DNA from: Streptomyces venezuelae | Lineage (GTDB): Bacteria > Actinomycetota > Actinomycetes > Streptomycetales > Streptomycetaceae | Assembly (NCBI RefSeq): GCF_008642275.1 | Contig: NZ_CP029189.1 | Span: 186,001-250,000, forward strand | Direction of reading: 5' to 3' | Length of the DNA stretch: 64,000 nt | Part shown: in pieces, positions 38,405-47,411 of the stretch | How positions within the stretch are numbered: position 1 is the first letter of the stretch | How the letters are laid out: each line of letters starts with the position of its first letter | The notes under the pieces: generated by a model | Database searches by the model: none | The model's input: only the letters and a program-made list of their open reading frames with translations | What the model was told of the DNA's origin: nothing | Made by a program: the position numbers and the translations under genes

Positions 38405-39571
38405 TCACTCCTGCCGAAGGCTGGTGACCAGCTCGCGCGGCAGCCCGTAGGTGTCGTGGAGGTGGTGGAAGTCCTCCTGGCTCAGCGGGCCTCGGAACCG
38501 GGGCTTGGCGAGCACCTGTCGCCCGCGCTCCAGGAGCCGGCGGAACCGGCGCTCCTCCTCGGTCAGGATCCGCAGCACGTCGGCCGGGTCCATGTCCTGC
38601 CGGAAGTGGTCCAGGGTGTGCCGCACGAGTTCGCCGGGCAGGTCCTCGATGCCCCACGAGGCGTCCTGCCGCCAGAGCACGGTGAGCAGCCGCCGCACCA
38701 GGCGTCGAAGTACGTACCCCTGACCGGTGTTCCCCGGGCGCACGCCGTCGCCGAGTACCACGACGGCCGACCGCAGGTGGTCGCAGACCACGCGCAGCGA
38801 CCGTTCGTCCAGGGGCCACAGGGCCGGTACGAGACTGCGCCACGGGTCGAAGACGTCGCATTCGAACACGGACGGCTTGCCCTGGAGCAGGGTGGCGAGC
38901 CGTTCCAGGCCGAGGCCGGTGTCCACGTTGCGCTGGGGCAGGGGCACGAGGGAACCGTCGTCGAGCCGGCGGTGGGTCATCGTCACGTGGTTCCACACCT
39001 CCACCCAGCGGTCGTCGCGTGTGGGCGTCGACTCGGGCGGGCCGTCTCCGCTCCACAGGAAGATCTCCGAGTCGGGGCCGCACGGTCCGACGGGCCCGTT
39101 GGACCACCAGTTGTCCTCCACGGTGAGCTCGACGGGGACACCGAGGTTCTGCCACAGCTCCAGGGAGGCGGTGTCCGGCCCGGTCCGGTCGTCGCCGGCG
39201 TGGACGGTGGCGTGGAGCCGGCCGGGATCCACACCCAGCCCCTCGGTGAGGAGCCCGTGTCCCCAGTCGAGACTGAGCGGGCCGGCGTAGTCGCCCAGCG
39301 ACCAGGTGCCGAGCATCTCGAAGACCGTCAGGTGGGTGGCGTCGCCGACCTCCTCCAGGTCCGTGGTGCGCAGACAGCGCTGGACGTTGACCAGCCGCCT
39401 GCCCAGCGGATGGGGTCGGCCCTCCAGGTAGGGGGTGAGCGGGTGCATGCCGGAGGTGGTGAAGAGCACGGGGTCGCCGGGCGGTGGCAGCAGTGTCGAG
39501 CCGACGATGCGGCGGTGGCCGCGCTCCTCGAAGTACTCGACGAACGTTCTGACCAGGTTCTCGGTCTGCAT
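38405..39571 (-). CDS. Truncated alanyl-tRNA synthetase-like protein (catalytic core only)
   Basis: 388 residues from ATG 39571, with AAGGAG seven bases upstream. The AlaRS class II core is present: LFTTSGMHPLTPYL, THLTVFEMLGTWSLGDY, WWSNGPVGPCGPDSE, RNVDTGLGLERLATLL and GYVLRRLVRRLL. The family normally has about 880 residues; the editing domain and C-terminal C-Ala domain are absent here. It may aminoacylate a tRNA or a carrier without proofreading, or be a resistance or specialised-metabolism paralog. Bacteria carry the full-length housekeeping alaS elsewhere. A short Ala-rich frame lies 130 bp upstream. Confidence 0.9.
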   Translation of the reverse strand: MQTENLVRTFVEYFEERGHRRIVGSTLLPPPGDPVLFTTSGMHPLTPYLEGRPHPLGRRLVNVQRCLRTTDLEEVGDATHLTVFEMLGTWSLGDYAGPLSLDWGHGLLTEGLGVDPGRLHATVHAGDDRTGPDTASLELWQNLGVPVELTVEDNWWSNGPVGPCGPDSEIFLWSGDGPPESTPTRDDRWVEVWNHVTMTHRRLDDGSLVPLPQRNVDTGLGLERLATLLQGKPSVFECDVFDPWRSLVPALWPLDERSLRVVCDHLRSAVVVLGDGVRPGNTGQGYVLRRLVRRLLTVLWRQDASWGIEDLPGELVRHTLDHFRQDMDPADVLRILTEEERRFRRLLERGRQVLAKPRFRGPLSQEDFHHLHDTYGLPRELVTSLRQE

Positions 39572-39702
39572 GGGGTGACTCCTTCGCTGACAGCGGGAGA
39601 GGCACCGGAGAACGGAACCGTTCGGTCTCCGACCGGGGCAGGAACGCCACGCCACGGCACAACCGACGGACCGTTGTCCGGTCGCCGGGGAGAGGGGGAA
39701 GG

Positions 39703-39771
39703 TCAGGCGGCGGCAACCGGCGAGCTGGTCGCTCGCGCGGTCGCGGTGGTGCTGGGGCCGGTGACGTTCAT
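39703..39771 (-). CDS. Possible Ala-rich leader peptide upstream of AlaRS-like gene
   Basis: ATG 39771 to TGA 39703-39705 encodes 22 residues with six Ala and five Thr, ending AAA. It precedes the AlaRS-like gene by 131 bp. Two short hairpins follow on the same strand: CGGAC-aacg-GTCCG near 39680 and CGGTC-gga-GACCG near 39635. A peptide rich in the cognate amino acid and followed by hairpins suggests transcription attenuation, but Ala is common in any GC-rich frame. Confidence 0.4.
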   Translation of the reverse strand: MNVTGPSTTATARATSSPVAAA

Positions 39772-39840
39772 GTCGTCCACCCTAACGCGGGCCTGCCGCC
39801 GGTGCTCGGGGATTTCCGCGCCGGCGGCAGCGACCGGCGG

Positions 39841-40164
39841 CTACTGCGTCGAGGTCTCCTTCACCACCCATGCCAGGTACTCCTCCGAGGATCCGCCGGC
39901 CGGGAGCACGATCCACTGCGGTACCTCGTACGGGTGCCGCTCGTGCACCCACGCCTCCAGCTCGGCGGCCTTCTCCACGGTCGTCTTGAAGGAGAGCCGG
40001 TACTCCCGCTCGTGCTGCACGGCGTCCTTCCACCAGTAGAAGGAGGTCATCCGCGCGTCGATCTGCACACCGGCCGCCAGCCGGGCCTCCACGGCGGCCC
40101 GCGCCAGGTCGTACGCCTTCTGCTCGTCGTCCACGGTCGTCTGCGCGATCACGATGCCGGCCAT
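39841..40164 (-). CDS. cutA: CutA divalent cation tolerance family protein
   Basis: 107 residues from ATG 40164. The trimeric CutA core is clear: VEARLAAGVQIDARMTSFYWWKDA (in parts) and the C-terminal HPYEVPQWIVLP. It may bind copper, but its function in bacteria is unsettled. The gene diverges from the lipase of the NTPase operon across 229 bp. Confidence 0.92.
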   Translation of the reverse strand: MAGIVIAQTTVDDEQKAYDLARAAVEARLAAGVQIDARMTSFYWWKDAVQHEREYRLSFKTTVEKAAELEAWVHERHPYEVPQWIVLPAGGSSEEYLAWVVKETSTQ

Positions 40165-40393
40165 CTCGGTCCTCCTGGGTTCGGGTCCAGCCACCCTACG
40201 GTCGTCACGGGCGGGCCTTGACCGGGTGCCGGAGATGGAGGCGGCGGCAACGGGAGGAGCTCGCGTGGACGATCCGTGACGCGGGCGAGCCCAAGTCCAC
40301 AGATCCCTGCCGATTCATCCGAACTCAGCGCTACCGTTGCGTCCCTGAGAGGCCGTCATTCAAGGGGGGCGGCCGCGGGAACGGGGGAGCGCG

Positions 40394-41878
40394 ATGGCGC
40401 GGCTCAATCATCTGGTCGTCGTGGTGCCCGGAATCGGCGGCAGTGTGCTGCAGACACCCAAGGGCGCGGCACGCTGGGACGAGCATCGGCGACGGTTCGT
40501 CGCCGCAGCCACCCGGCCGGGCCGGCTGCGGCTGGACAAGCACCCGGACCTCGTCCCGGTCGGGCTGTTACCGGACATCACGCTGATCGGCCCGTTCGTC
40601 GTGCCCGGCTACGACCGCCTGGTACGCCAGATCTGCAACCACTTCGACGACGTGCGGGTGGATGTCTCCCGACCCGGACGCGCACCTGACACACGGGCCG
40701 ACCTGGTCCTCTTCCCCTACGACTTCCGGCAGAGCATCCAGCACGCGGCCGAACGCCTGGCCGCCGACGTCGCAGCACGCCTGGACGGTGAGCACACCGG
40801 CGCACGCCGGCGGCGGGTGATCGTCGTCGCGCACTCGATGGGTGGTCTGGTCGCCCGCTACTGGATGGGGCCCCTCGGCGGCGCCGCCGACTGCGAGGCG
40901 CTGGTCACCCTGGGCACGCCGCACCGGGGCGCCCCCAAGGCGCTGGAGGTCCTGGGCAACGGGCTGGTGGTGGGCCGCAAGCGGCTGGTCGGCCTCACCA
41001 GAGTCCTGCGCCAGTGGCCGTCCGCGTACGAGCTCCTGCCGCGTTACCCGGTGGTGGGTCGGCCCGCCGGTGACGCACCGCTCAAGCCGTCCGAGCTGCA
41101 CGCCGGAGCTACGGGCGGCGCGTCCTTCGCCAAGCAGGCGAAGCTGGCGTTCGGCGTTCACGAGGACATCGAGGAGACCTGGACGAGGCTGCACCAACGC
41201 CCCGACGGCCCCGAGGTGACAGCCGTGTTCGGCCGCGGGCACTCCACCCTCCAGCACGCCCTGCTCTCGCCTTCCGGCCTGAAGGTGACGAAGGACTCCG
41301 CGGACTGGCTTCCCAATCCGGACTGGCACGGTGACGGTACGGTTCCGGCGATCTCGGCCATCCCCATCGAGCAGAACGACAGACGCGCTCGCAGGGCCGT
41401 ACCGGTGCGGCACATGGCACTCGCCTCCTCGTCGGTGGTGGTCGACATCCTGGCCGAGTACACCGGTGAGCCTCTCGACTCCGTGCGGGGGGACACGCTC
41501 GACGAGCCGTGGCTCGGGCTCGACCTGGAGGAGACCGTGCTGTCCGACGACCCGGTGCCGGTCGGTGTGACCCTGCACGGGGCGTATGCCGACGAGTGGA
41601 CCCAGGTACGGGTGCGGGCCCGCCCCCACGACGGCCCCAGGGAAGCCGGCGCTGGCACAGGCTGGCTTCCCTGTGCGGAAGCGAGTGACGGCCGGTGGCT
41701 GGGGCACCTCCCGCCCCTGGACGCCGGCAGCTACACCGTCGAGGTCTCGGCCACCGGCTTGCCGGTGGTGAGCCGGCTCTCGGCCGGGGACGTACTGGGC
41801 GTGCTCGACCCCGAGACCACCGACGCGGACACGGACGATGACCAGGACGGGGACGGGGACGGGGACGGGGACGCATGA
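40394..41878 (+). CDS. LCAT-like serine lipase/acyltransferase with C-terminal beta domain
   Basis: 494 residues. The start VVVVPGIGGSVLQ gives the oxyanion loop, AHSMGG the nucleophile Ser148, DGTVP Asp314 and RHMAL His340, so the triad is complete. It resembles the lecithin:cholesterol acyltransferase family (PF02450). No signal peptide is present, so it acts in the cytoplasm, unusual for this family. A beta-sandwich-like domain (about 385-475) and an Asp-rich tail (DTDDDQDGDGDGD) follow. Codon 59 is TTA (40568-40570). The stop overlaps the NTPase-TPR gene by ATGA. It is probably the effector or partner of that protein. Confidence 0.85.
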   Translation: MARLNHLVVVVPGIGGSVLQTPKGAARWDEHRRRFVAAATRPGRLRLDKHPDLVPVGLLPDITLIGPFVVPGYDRLVRQICNHFDDVRVDVSRPGRAPDTRADLVLFPYDFRQSIQHAAERLAADVAARLDGEHTGARRRRVIVVAHSMGGLVARYWMGPLGGAADCEALVTLGTPHRGAPKALEVLGNGLVVGRKRLVGLTRVLRQWPSAYELLPRYPVVGRPAGDAPLKPSELHAGATGGASFAKQAKLAFGVHEDIEETWTRLHQRPDGPEVTAVFGRGHSTLQHALLSPSGLKVTKDSADWLPNPDWHGDGTVPAISAIPIEQNDRRARRAVPVRHMALASSSVVVDILAEYTGEPLDSVRGDTLDEPWLGLDLEETVLSDDPVPVGVTLHGAYADEWTQVRVRARPHDGPREAGAGTGWLPCAEASDGRWLGHLPPLDAGSYTVEVSATGLPVVSRLSAGDVLGVLDPETTDADTDDDQDGDGDGDGDA

Positions 41879-44800
41879 GCACGGCCTGGCGCCGGTGGGC
41901 GAGCAACGATCCCAGGGCTCTGATCGAGTACGTCCAGCGCCGGCGCCAGGGCGAAAGCACGCGCGGGACGCCGGCCGACCTCCTCGGCACCAGCATGCCC
42001 GCCCCCGGAGTCGACCCGCCCCTGACGCGTGCCCGCTCTCTCTACCAGGCCTTCGCCGCCTGCGGTATCCAGTACGCCGACGAGCCGACCACCAGCGATC
42101 CCGGCCGCCAGACCATCCGGCCGCCGGACCAGGTACTCAGCCGCCCACGGCACGGCACCTGCCTGGATCTCGCGGTCGTCTTCGCCGGAGCCTGTCTGGA
42201 TGCCGGACTCCACCCGTTGCTCATCGTCCTGGCCGGCGCCCGGCCCGGCGACCCGGCGCACGCGCTGGTCGCCGTCTGGCTCGACGGCAACTGGTCCAAC
42301 CGCGCCCACCGCGACTACCGGTCGGACGAGGACGGACCCGACTGGACCACGCTGCCGCGCGATTTCATCGACCAGCTCATGGACGACGAGGACTCTCCCG
42401 GCGCGTTCCTCGCCCTGGACGTCACGGGTGTCGCCTCCCGTGCCGGTGCGGGCGACCCGCGGCGAAGGGAACAGCAGTCCTGGGCCCAGTCGGTCGCGTA
42501 CGGCGCCGAGATCCTGAGGGAGGCCGCCGGGGACCGCTGGAAGGTGACGATCGACGTCGGGCTGGGTTACGAACACATCGAGCCCCACCCCCTGCCCTAC
42601 CGGCCCGGCACCGACGTCCTCGCACCTCCCTACCTGCCGGTGCCGTCGGACAGCAACGACAGCGGGCCGCTCAAACTCCTGTGGGCCCGCCACGACTCCA
42701 TCCAGTTCCACCCCCGGGACGAACTCGACTTCCTCCGGGGCTGGTTCCAGGCACCCGACCCGATCGGGCCGCGCACCCGGATCGCCCTGCTGCACGGCGT
42801 CGGGGGCGCCGGGAAGACACGTCTGGCGGCGGAACTCGCCCATCAGCTGTCCGGCGCCAACTGGTACGCCGGATTCCTCGTCCGTGATCCCGATCCCCGG
42901 GACCGGGCCTGGCTGAGCGAGGTCGCCTCCCCCCTGCTGGTGGTCGTCGACTACGTGGAGGACCGCAAGTCCGCGGACGTCATCAACGTGCTGCGCACAC
43001 TGCGCGAGCGTGAGGCGCCCACCTGCCTGCTGCTGACCGCTCGAACCGTCAGCGGCTGGTGGGAGGAGGAGATCGCCGTGGCACTCAAGGAGGACGGACA
43101 CCCGTACGTCCTGCACGACAGTGCGCTGGCCGCTCGCCACCCGCGCCAGACGGGCGTCTACCGGGCGGCCCTGCGCTCCTTCGGCGGTTCGCCGAGCGCG
43201 GCCATGGGCCACCAGCTTCCTTCCGACCCCCACTCGGGCAGGTGGACCACCCTGGACCTGGTGATGCTCGCCTGGCTCGCTGTCCGGTCGGGCGACACCG
43301 GCGGTGTCCCCGAGTCGGAGGAGAAGCTGTACGAGAAGATCCTCGACCACGAGCTGGGCTACTGGGTACGGACGTACAGGTCCCAGATCGGCAGGCCTTC
43401 GAACCGGACGAGGGGAATCCTGCGCGAAGCGGGCGCCTGCCTCAGTCTTCTGGCCCCACGGGAAGAGCGGCTCGACCACAGCCTCAAAGCCATCGCCGAA
43501 CTGGCCGCCGACGCGGGGCGGCGCGACGAGATCGCCGCTCTGTTCGCCGACCTGCTTCCTTCCGCTCCCGAGGACGGCACGCTGGCCGTAAGGCCGGACC
43601 CGCTCGGGTCCCATCTGGCGTCCGGCGTGTTCGGCACGAACCGGGCCCTGCTCCGCGACTGCTTGACGGCAGCGGACGAGGAGGAGCAGCTGAACGCGTG
43701 CGTGAGCGTCTCCAGGTTCTCCCGAGCAGACGACGGATCCGCAGCTGCGGACATCGCGCAGACCGCCTTGAACACGGTCCCCGACCTATGGCGGCCGGCG
43801 CTCTCGGTGGCCGCCGCACAGGGGGGCGTCTTCGTACGCGCCCTGGAACAGCTCGCTGCGGCCGAGGGAACACCGCTGCCTTTGGCCGAACTGGCCGCCA
43901 CCGTGCCGACAGGCCACAGCACCCTGCGCGGCCTCGCACTCATCGCCACGGAGCGCTCCGAGCCGGACAATGGTGTCGACGGGTCTGAAGAAGCACGGGC
44001 GGCCCGAGCCGTATGGCTCAACAATCTGTCCGTCCGGCAAGGCGAAACCGGGGACCACAACGCCGCCCTGGCCTCAGTCACCGAAGCCACCGATCTCTAC
44101 CGCACCCTCGCCGAAGCGGACCGTGCGGCCTTCCTCTCCGACCTCGCCATGTCCCTGAACAACCTCTCCATCCAGCAGGGCAGCACGGGGGACCACAACG
44201 CCGCACTGGCTTCCATCACTGAAGCCACCGGTCTCTACCGCACCCTCGCCCAGGCCGACTCCGCCGCCTTCCTGCCTTACCTCGCCGCCTCCCTCAACAA
44301 CCTTTCCATCCAGCAGAGCGAAACCGGAGACCGCAACACCGCACTGGCCTCCATCACGGAAGCCGTCCGCATCCGCCGCACGCTTGCTCAGGCCGACCCC
44401 GCAGCTTTCCTCCCCGACCTCGCCGGCTCCCTCAACAACCTCTCCAACCAACAGAGCAACACCGGCGACCGCAACGCCGCACTGGCATCAGTCACCGAAG
44501 CCACCGGTCTTCACCGCACCCTCGCCCAGGCCAACCCCGCGGCCTTCCTCCCCGACCTCGCCGGCTCCCTCAACAACCTCTCCATCCAGCAGGGTGCGGC
44601 CGGGGACCGCACCGCCGCACTGGCTTCCATCACCGAAGCCACCGGTCTTCACCGCACCCTTGCCCAGGCCAACCCCGCAGCCTTCCTCCCCGACCTCGCC
44701 GCCTCCCTCAACAACCTCTCCGTCCGGCAGAGCGAGACCGGGGACCGCACCGCCGCACTGGCTTCCGCCATCGAAGCCACCGGTCTTCACCGCACCCTCG

Positions 44801-47376
44801 CCCAGGCCAACCCCGCAGCCTTCCTCCCCGAACTCGCCGGCTCCCTCAGCAACCTCTCCAACCGGCAGAGCGAGAGCGGGGACCGCCACGCCGCGCTGGC
44901 TTCCATCACCGAAGCCACCGGTCTTCACCGCACCCTCGCCCAGACCAACCCCGCGGCCTTCCTCCCCGACCTCGCCGGCTCCCTCAACAACCTCTCCATC
45001 CAGCAGAGCGACACAGGAGACCGCCACGCCGCACTGGCCTCGATCATCGAAGCCACCGACCTCTACCGCACGCTCGCCCAGGCCAACCCCGGAGCCTTCC
45101 TCCCCGACCTCGCCAGGTCCCTCAACAACCTCTCCAACCGGCAGAGCGAGACCGGAGACCGCAACGCCGCACTGGCTTCGATCACCGAAGCCACCGGTCT
45201 TCACCGCACCCTTGCCCAGGCCAACCCCGCAGCCTTCCTCCCCGAACTCGCCGCCTCCCTCAACAACCTCTCCAACCAGCAGAGCGACAGCGGAGACCGC
45301 CACGCCGCACTGGCCTCCGTCACCGAAGCCACCGGCCTCTACCGCACCCTCGCCGACGCGGACCCTGCGGCCTTCCTGCCCGACCTCGCCGCCGCCCTCA
45401 ACAACCTCTCCATCCAGCAGAGCGACACCGGGGACCGCAACGCCGCACTGACCTCCATCACCGAGGCCGTCCGCATCCGCCGCACCCTCGCCCAGGCCAA
45501 CCCCGCAGCCTTCCTCCCCCACCTCGCCAGGTCCCTCAACAACCTCTCCAACCGGCAGAGCGACACCGGGGACCGCAACGCCGCACTGACCTCCATCACC
45601 GAAGCCACCGACCTCTACCGCACCCTCGCCGAAGCCAACCCCGGAGCCTTCCTCCCCGACCTCGCCGGCTCCCTCAACAACCTCTCCATCCAGCAGGGTG
45701 ACACCGGGGACCGCAACGCCGCACTGGCCTCGATCACCGAAGCCGTCCGCATCCGCCGCACCCTCGCCCAAGCCAACCCCGCAGCCTTCCTCCCTCACCT
45801 CGCCGGCTCCCTCAACAACCTCTCCAACCAGCAGAGCGAGACCGGGCACCCCAACGCCGCACTGACCTCCATCACCGAAGCCACCGGTCTGTACCGCACC
45901 CTCGCTCAGGCCAACCCCGCAGCCTTCCTCCCCGACCTCTCCATGTCCCTCAACAACCTCTCCATCCAGCAGAGCAGCACGGGGGACCACAACGCCGCAC
46001 TGGCCTCGATCACCGAAGCCGTCCGCATCCGCCGCACCCTCGCCCAGGCCAACCCCGGAGCCTTCCTCCCCCACCTCGCCGGCTCCCTCAACTTCCTGTC
46101 CATCCAGCAGAGCGAGACCGGAGACCGCAGCGCCGCACTGGCCTCGATCACCGAAGCCGTCCGCATCCGCCGCACCCTCGCCCAAGCCAACCCAGCAGCC
46201 TTCCTCCCCCACCTCGCCGCCTCGCTCAACAGTCTCCTCAACCAACAGCACGAGGAGTCGCTTGACGAAGCACTGCGCATCTCCGACCTGGCGATCTCGG
46301 AACTCCCCTCCGGTCCCCAGGCGGAACTCCTCGTCTCTCGCGCGCAGTGGCGCCACGCCCACGACGACCACGCCGGGGCGGCCGCAGATCTGCTCTCCGC
46401 CGCTCGACGTGCGGATGAAACCACCGACGCGGCCTGGGCCGGACGTTGTCGCCGGGCCGTCCGGAGTCTCGTCGAAGCACTGGGCCGGGACTCGTTCTGG
46501 GGGCTCGCGCCGGACCAAGCCCATCCCGACCTCCCTGCCTGGGCACAGGATGAACTTCCGTCGGAGACCACCGATCGGCTCAGTGGTTGGCTTTCCGCTC
46601 GAAGTTGGACCGAGCAGAGCACCTTCCTCCGGCAGAACTACCTTTCCCTCTCGGCTTCCGAAGGCCGCGATACCCTCGCCCTCGTCCGCGAGCTGTTCCC
46701 GGAAGTCACTGTCCTCCGCGATCTCTCAGAGGTGCTCGCCGCCGCGGGCGAACGCGGTCTTGACCAGGTGCTGGAGGAGCTTGGCAGCCTCCATGCCAGG
46801 GCCGACCTGGTGAGCGAGTGGCTCGCCACGCCCACCTGGCCGGAGGACTTGGAGTTTCTGATCCGCCATCCCCAGCTGACCGACGACCCGCTCGTACGCG
46901 AGCTGCTCGCCTCGCAATCGCATGACCCCGCCTCACACCAGCACCTGGCGATTCTCCAGCTCACGGACCACCTCGACGCTCCGGATGTCTACGACGTCGT
47001 CATCGACCCCTCGACAGCGAACGACACGGCGATGAAGTTCATCGGAGAGGGCCAACCGGAGTTGTTGTACCCCCTGTTAGTCGCGACCCCGGCGCTCTTG
47101 CGGATGCCCTTCGTCGCTCCGTACCTGCTCGCCGTGCATGCCCTGTTCGACACCACTGCAACGGGAGCACCACTCCCCGCGGCGGAACCCAGCACCCCCT
47201 CCCCCGTCGGCCTCATCGCGGAAGCCGCGGCGCAGGCCTCCGAAGTGCAACGAGGCGCCGGCGCCGCACGACTGCGCCGCCTGGCCGAGCGTCGGCCGGA
47301 GCACGCCCCCGCACTCCACGAGCTCGCCGCCCTGCTCACCTCGCCCGCCCCGGAGCCGGGCTCCGGTGACGACTGA
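41875..47376 (+). CDS. Transglutaminase-like / STAND NTPase / TPR-array protein (putative conflict system)
   Basis: 1833 residues. N-terminal (about 45-150) transglutaminase-like fold: RHGTCLDLAVVFAGACL with Cys96 and DPAHALVAVW with His129, as found in domains that accompany bacterial defence proteins. Residues about 270-560 form a STAND-type P-loop NTPase: Walker A GVGGAGKT (309-316), Walker B LLVVVDYVED (about 354-363), and sensor LLLTARTVSGWWEE. Residues 716-1451 form 16 TPRs of 46 residues; a degenerate 17th and a 380-residue helical C-terminus follow. Codon 1735 is TTA (47077-47079). ATG 41875 overlaps the lipase stop. By analogy to NACHT/STAND immune proteins, TPRs would sense an invader and the NTPase would oligomerise and trigger an effector; this role is inferred. 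Confidence 0.85.
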   Translation: MSTAWRRWASNDPRALIEYVQRRRQGESTRGTPADLLGTSMPAPGVDPPLTRARSLYQAFAACGIQYADEPTTSDPGRQTIRPPDQVLSRPRHGTCLDLAVVFAGACLDAGLHPLLIVLAGARPGDPAHALVAVWLDGNWSNRAHRDYRSDEDGPDWTTLPRDFIDQLMDDEDSPGAFLALDVTGVASRAGAGDPRRREQQSWAQSVAYGAEILREAAGDRWKVTIDVGLGYEHIEPHPLPYRPGTDVLAPPYLPVPSDSNDSGPLKLLWARHDSIQFHPRDELDFLRGWFQAPDPIGPRTRIALLHGVGGAGKTRLAAELAHQLSGANWYAGFLVRDPDPRDRAWLSEVASPLLVVVDYVEDRKSADVINVLRTLREREAPTCLLLTARTVSGWWEEEIAVALKEDGHPYVLHDSALAARHPRQTGVYRAALRSFGGSPSAAMGHQLPSDPHSGRWTTLDLVMLAWLAVRSGDTGGVPESEEKLYEKILDHELGYWVRTYRSQIGRPSNRTRGILREAGACLSLLAPREERLDHSLKAIAELAADAGRRDEIAALFADLLPSAPEDGTLAVRPDPLGSHLASGVFGTNRALLRDCLTAADEEEQLNACVSVSRFSRADDGSAAADIAQTALNTVPDLWRPALSVAAAQGGVFVRALEQLAAAEGTPLPLAELAATVPTGHSTLRGLALIATERSEPDNGVDGSEEARAARAVWLNNLSVRQGETGDHNAALASVTEATDLYRTLAEADRAAFLSDLAMSLNNLSIQQGSTGDHNAALASITEATGLYRTLAQADSAAFLPYLAASLNNLSIQQSETGDRNTALASITEAVRIRRTLAQADPAAFLPDLAGSLNNLSNQQSNTGDRNAALASVTEATGLHRTLAQANPAAFLPDLAGSLNNLSIQQGAAGDRTAALASITEATGLHRTLAQANPAAFLPDLAASLNNLSVRQSETGDRTAALASAIEATGLHRTLAQANPAAFLPELAGSLSNLSNRQSESGDRHAALASITEATGLHRTLAQTNPAAFLPDLAGSLNNLSIQQSDTGDRHAALASIIEATDLYRTLAQANPGAFLPDLARSLNNLSNRQSETGDRNAALASITEATGLHRTLAQANPAAFLPELAASLNNLSNQQSDSGDRHAALASVTEATGLYRTLADADPAAFLPDLAAALNNLSIQQSDTGDRNAALTSITEAVRIRRTLAQANPAAFLPHLARSLNNLSNRQSDTGDRNAALTSITEATDLYRTLAEANPGAFLPDLAGSLNNLSIQQGDTGDRNAALASITEAVRIRRTLAQANPAAFLPHLAGSLNNLSNQQSETGHPNAALTSITEATGLYRTLAQANPAAFLPDLSMSLNNLSIQQSSTGDHNAALASITEAVRIRRTLAQANPGAFLPHLAGSLNFLSIQQSETGDRSAALASITEAVRIRRTLAQANPAAFLPHLAASLNSLLNQQHEESLDEALRISDLAISELPSGPQAELLVSRAQWRHAHDDHAGAAADLLSAARRADETTDAAWAGRCRRAVRSLVEALGRDSFWGLAPDQAHPDLPAWAQDELPSETTDRLSGWLSARSWTEQSTFLRQNYLSLSASEGRDTLALVRELFPEVTVLRDLSEVLAAAGERGLDQVLEELGSLHARADLVSEWLATPTWPEDLEFLIRHPQLTDDPLVRELLASQSHDPASHQHLAILQLTDHLDAPDVYDVVIDPSTANDTAMKFIGEGQPELLYPLLVATPALLRMPFVAPYLLAVHALFDTTATGAPLPAAEPSTPSPVGLIAEAAAQASEVQRGAGAARLRRLAERRPEHAPALHELAALLTSPAPEPGSGDD
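44020..46227 (+). repeat. 16 tandem 138-bp repeats encoding 46-residue TPRs
   Basis: The period is exactly 138 bp. The consensus begins NNLSIQQSETGDRNAALASI and continues TEATGLHRTLAQANPAAFLP. Variation is confined to few positions: residues 5-6 (IQ/NQ/NR/VR), 8-10, 13-14 and 25-28, which alternate among TGLH, TGLY, TDLY and VRIR. The pattern is mosaic rather than gradual, pointing to exchange among repeats. Confidence 0.95.
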
Positions 47377-47411
47377 CGAGCCGGCCTCGCCCCTCGACCC
47401 GAGGGCACGCG

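Noticed and set aside
39572..39771. T-box riboswitch before the AlaRS-like gene
   Set aside because: No T-box motif (TGGNACCGCG type) or specifier stem was found; a leader-peptide model fits better.
44020..46227. Possible CRISPR-like array
   Set aside because: The 138-bp units are coding TPRs with no spacer and no cas genes nearby.
44488..46524. A 678-codon open frame opposite the TPR array
   Set aside because: It mirrors the repeated sense strand. Its product is Gly/Glu/Val-rich with the same period, and codon bias fits the sense strand; no start signal or family supports it.
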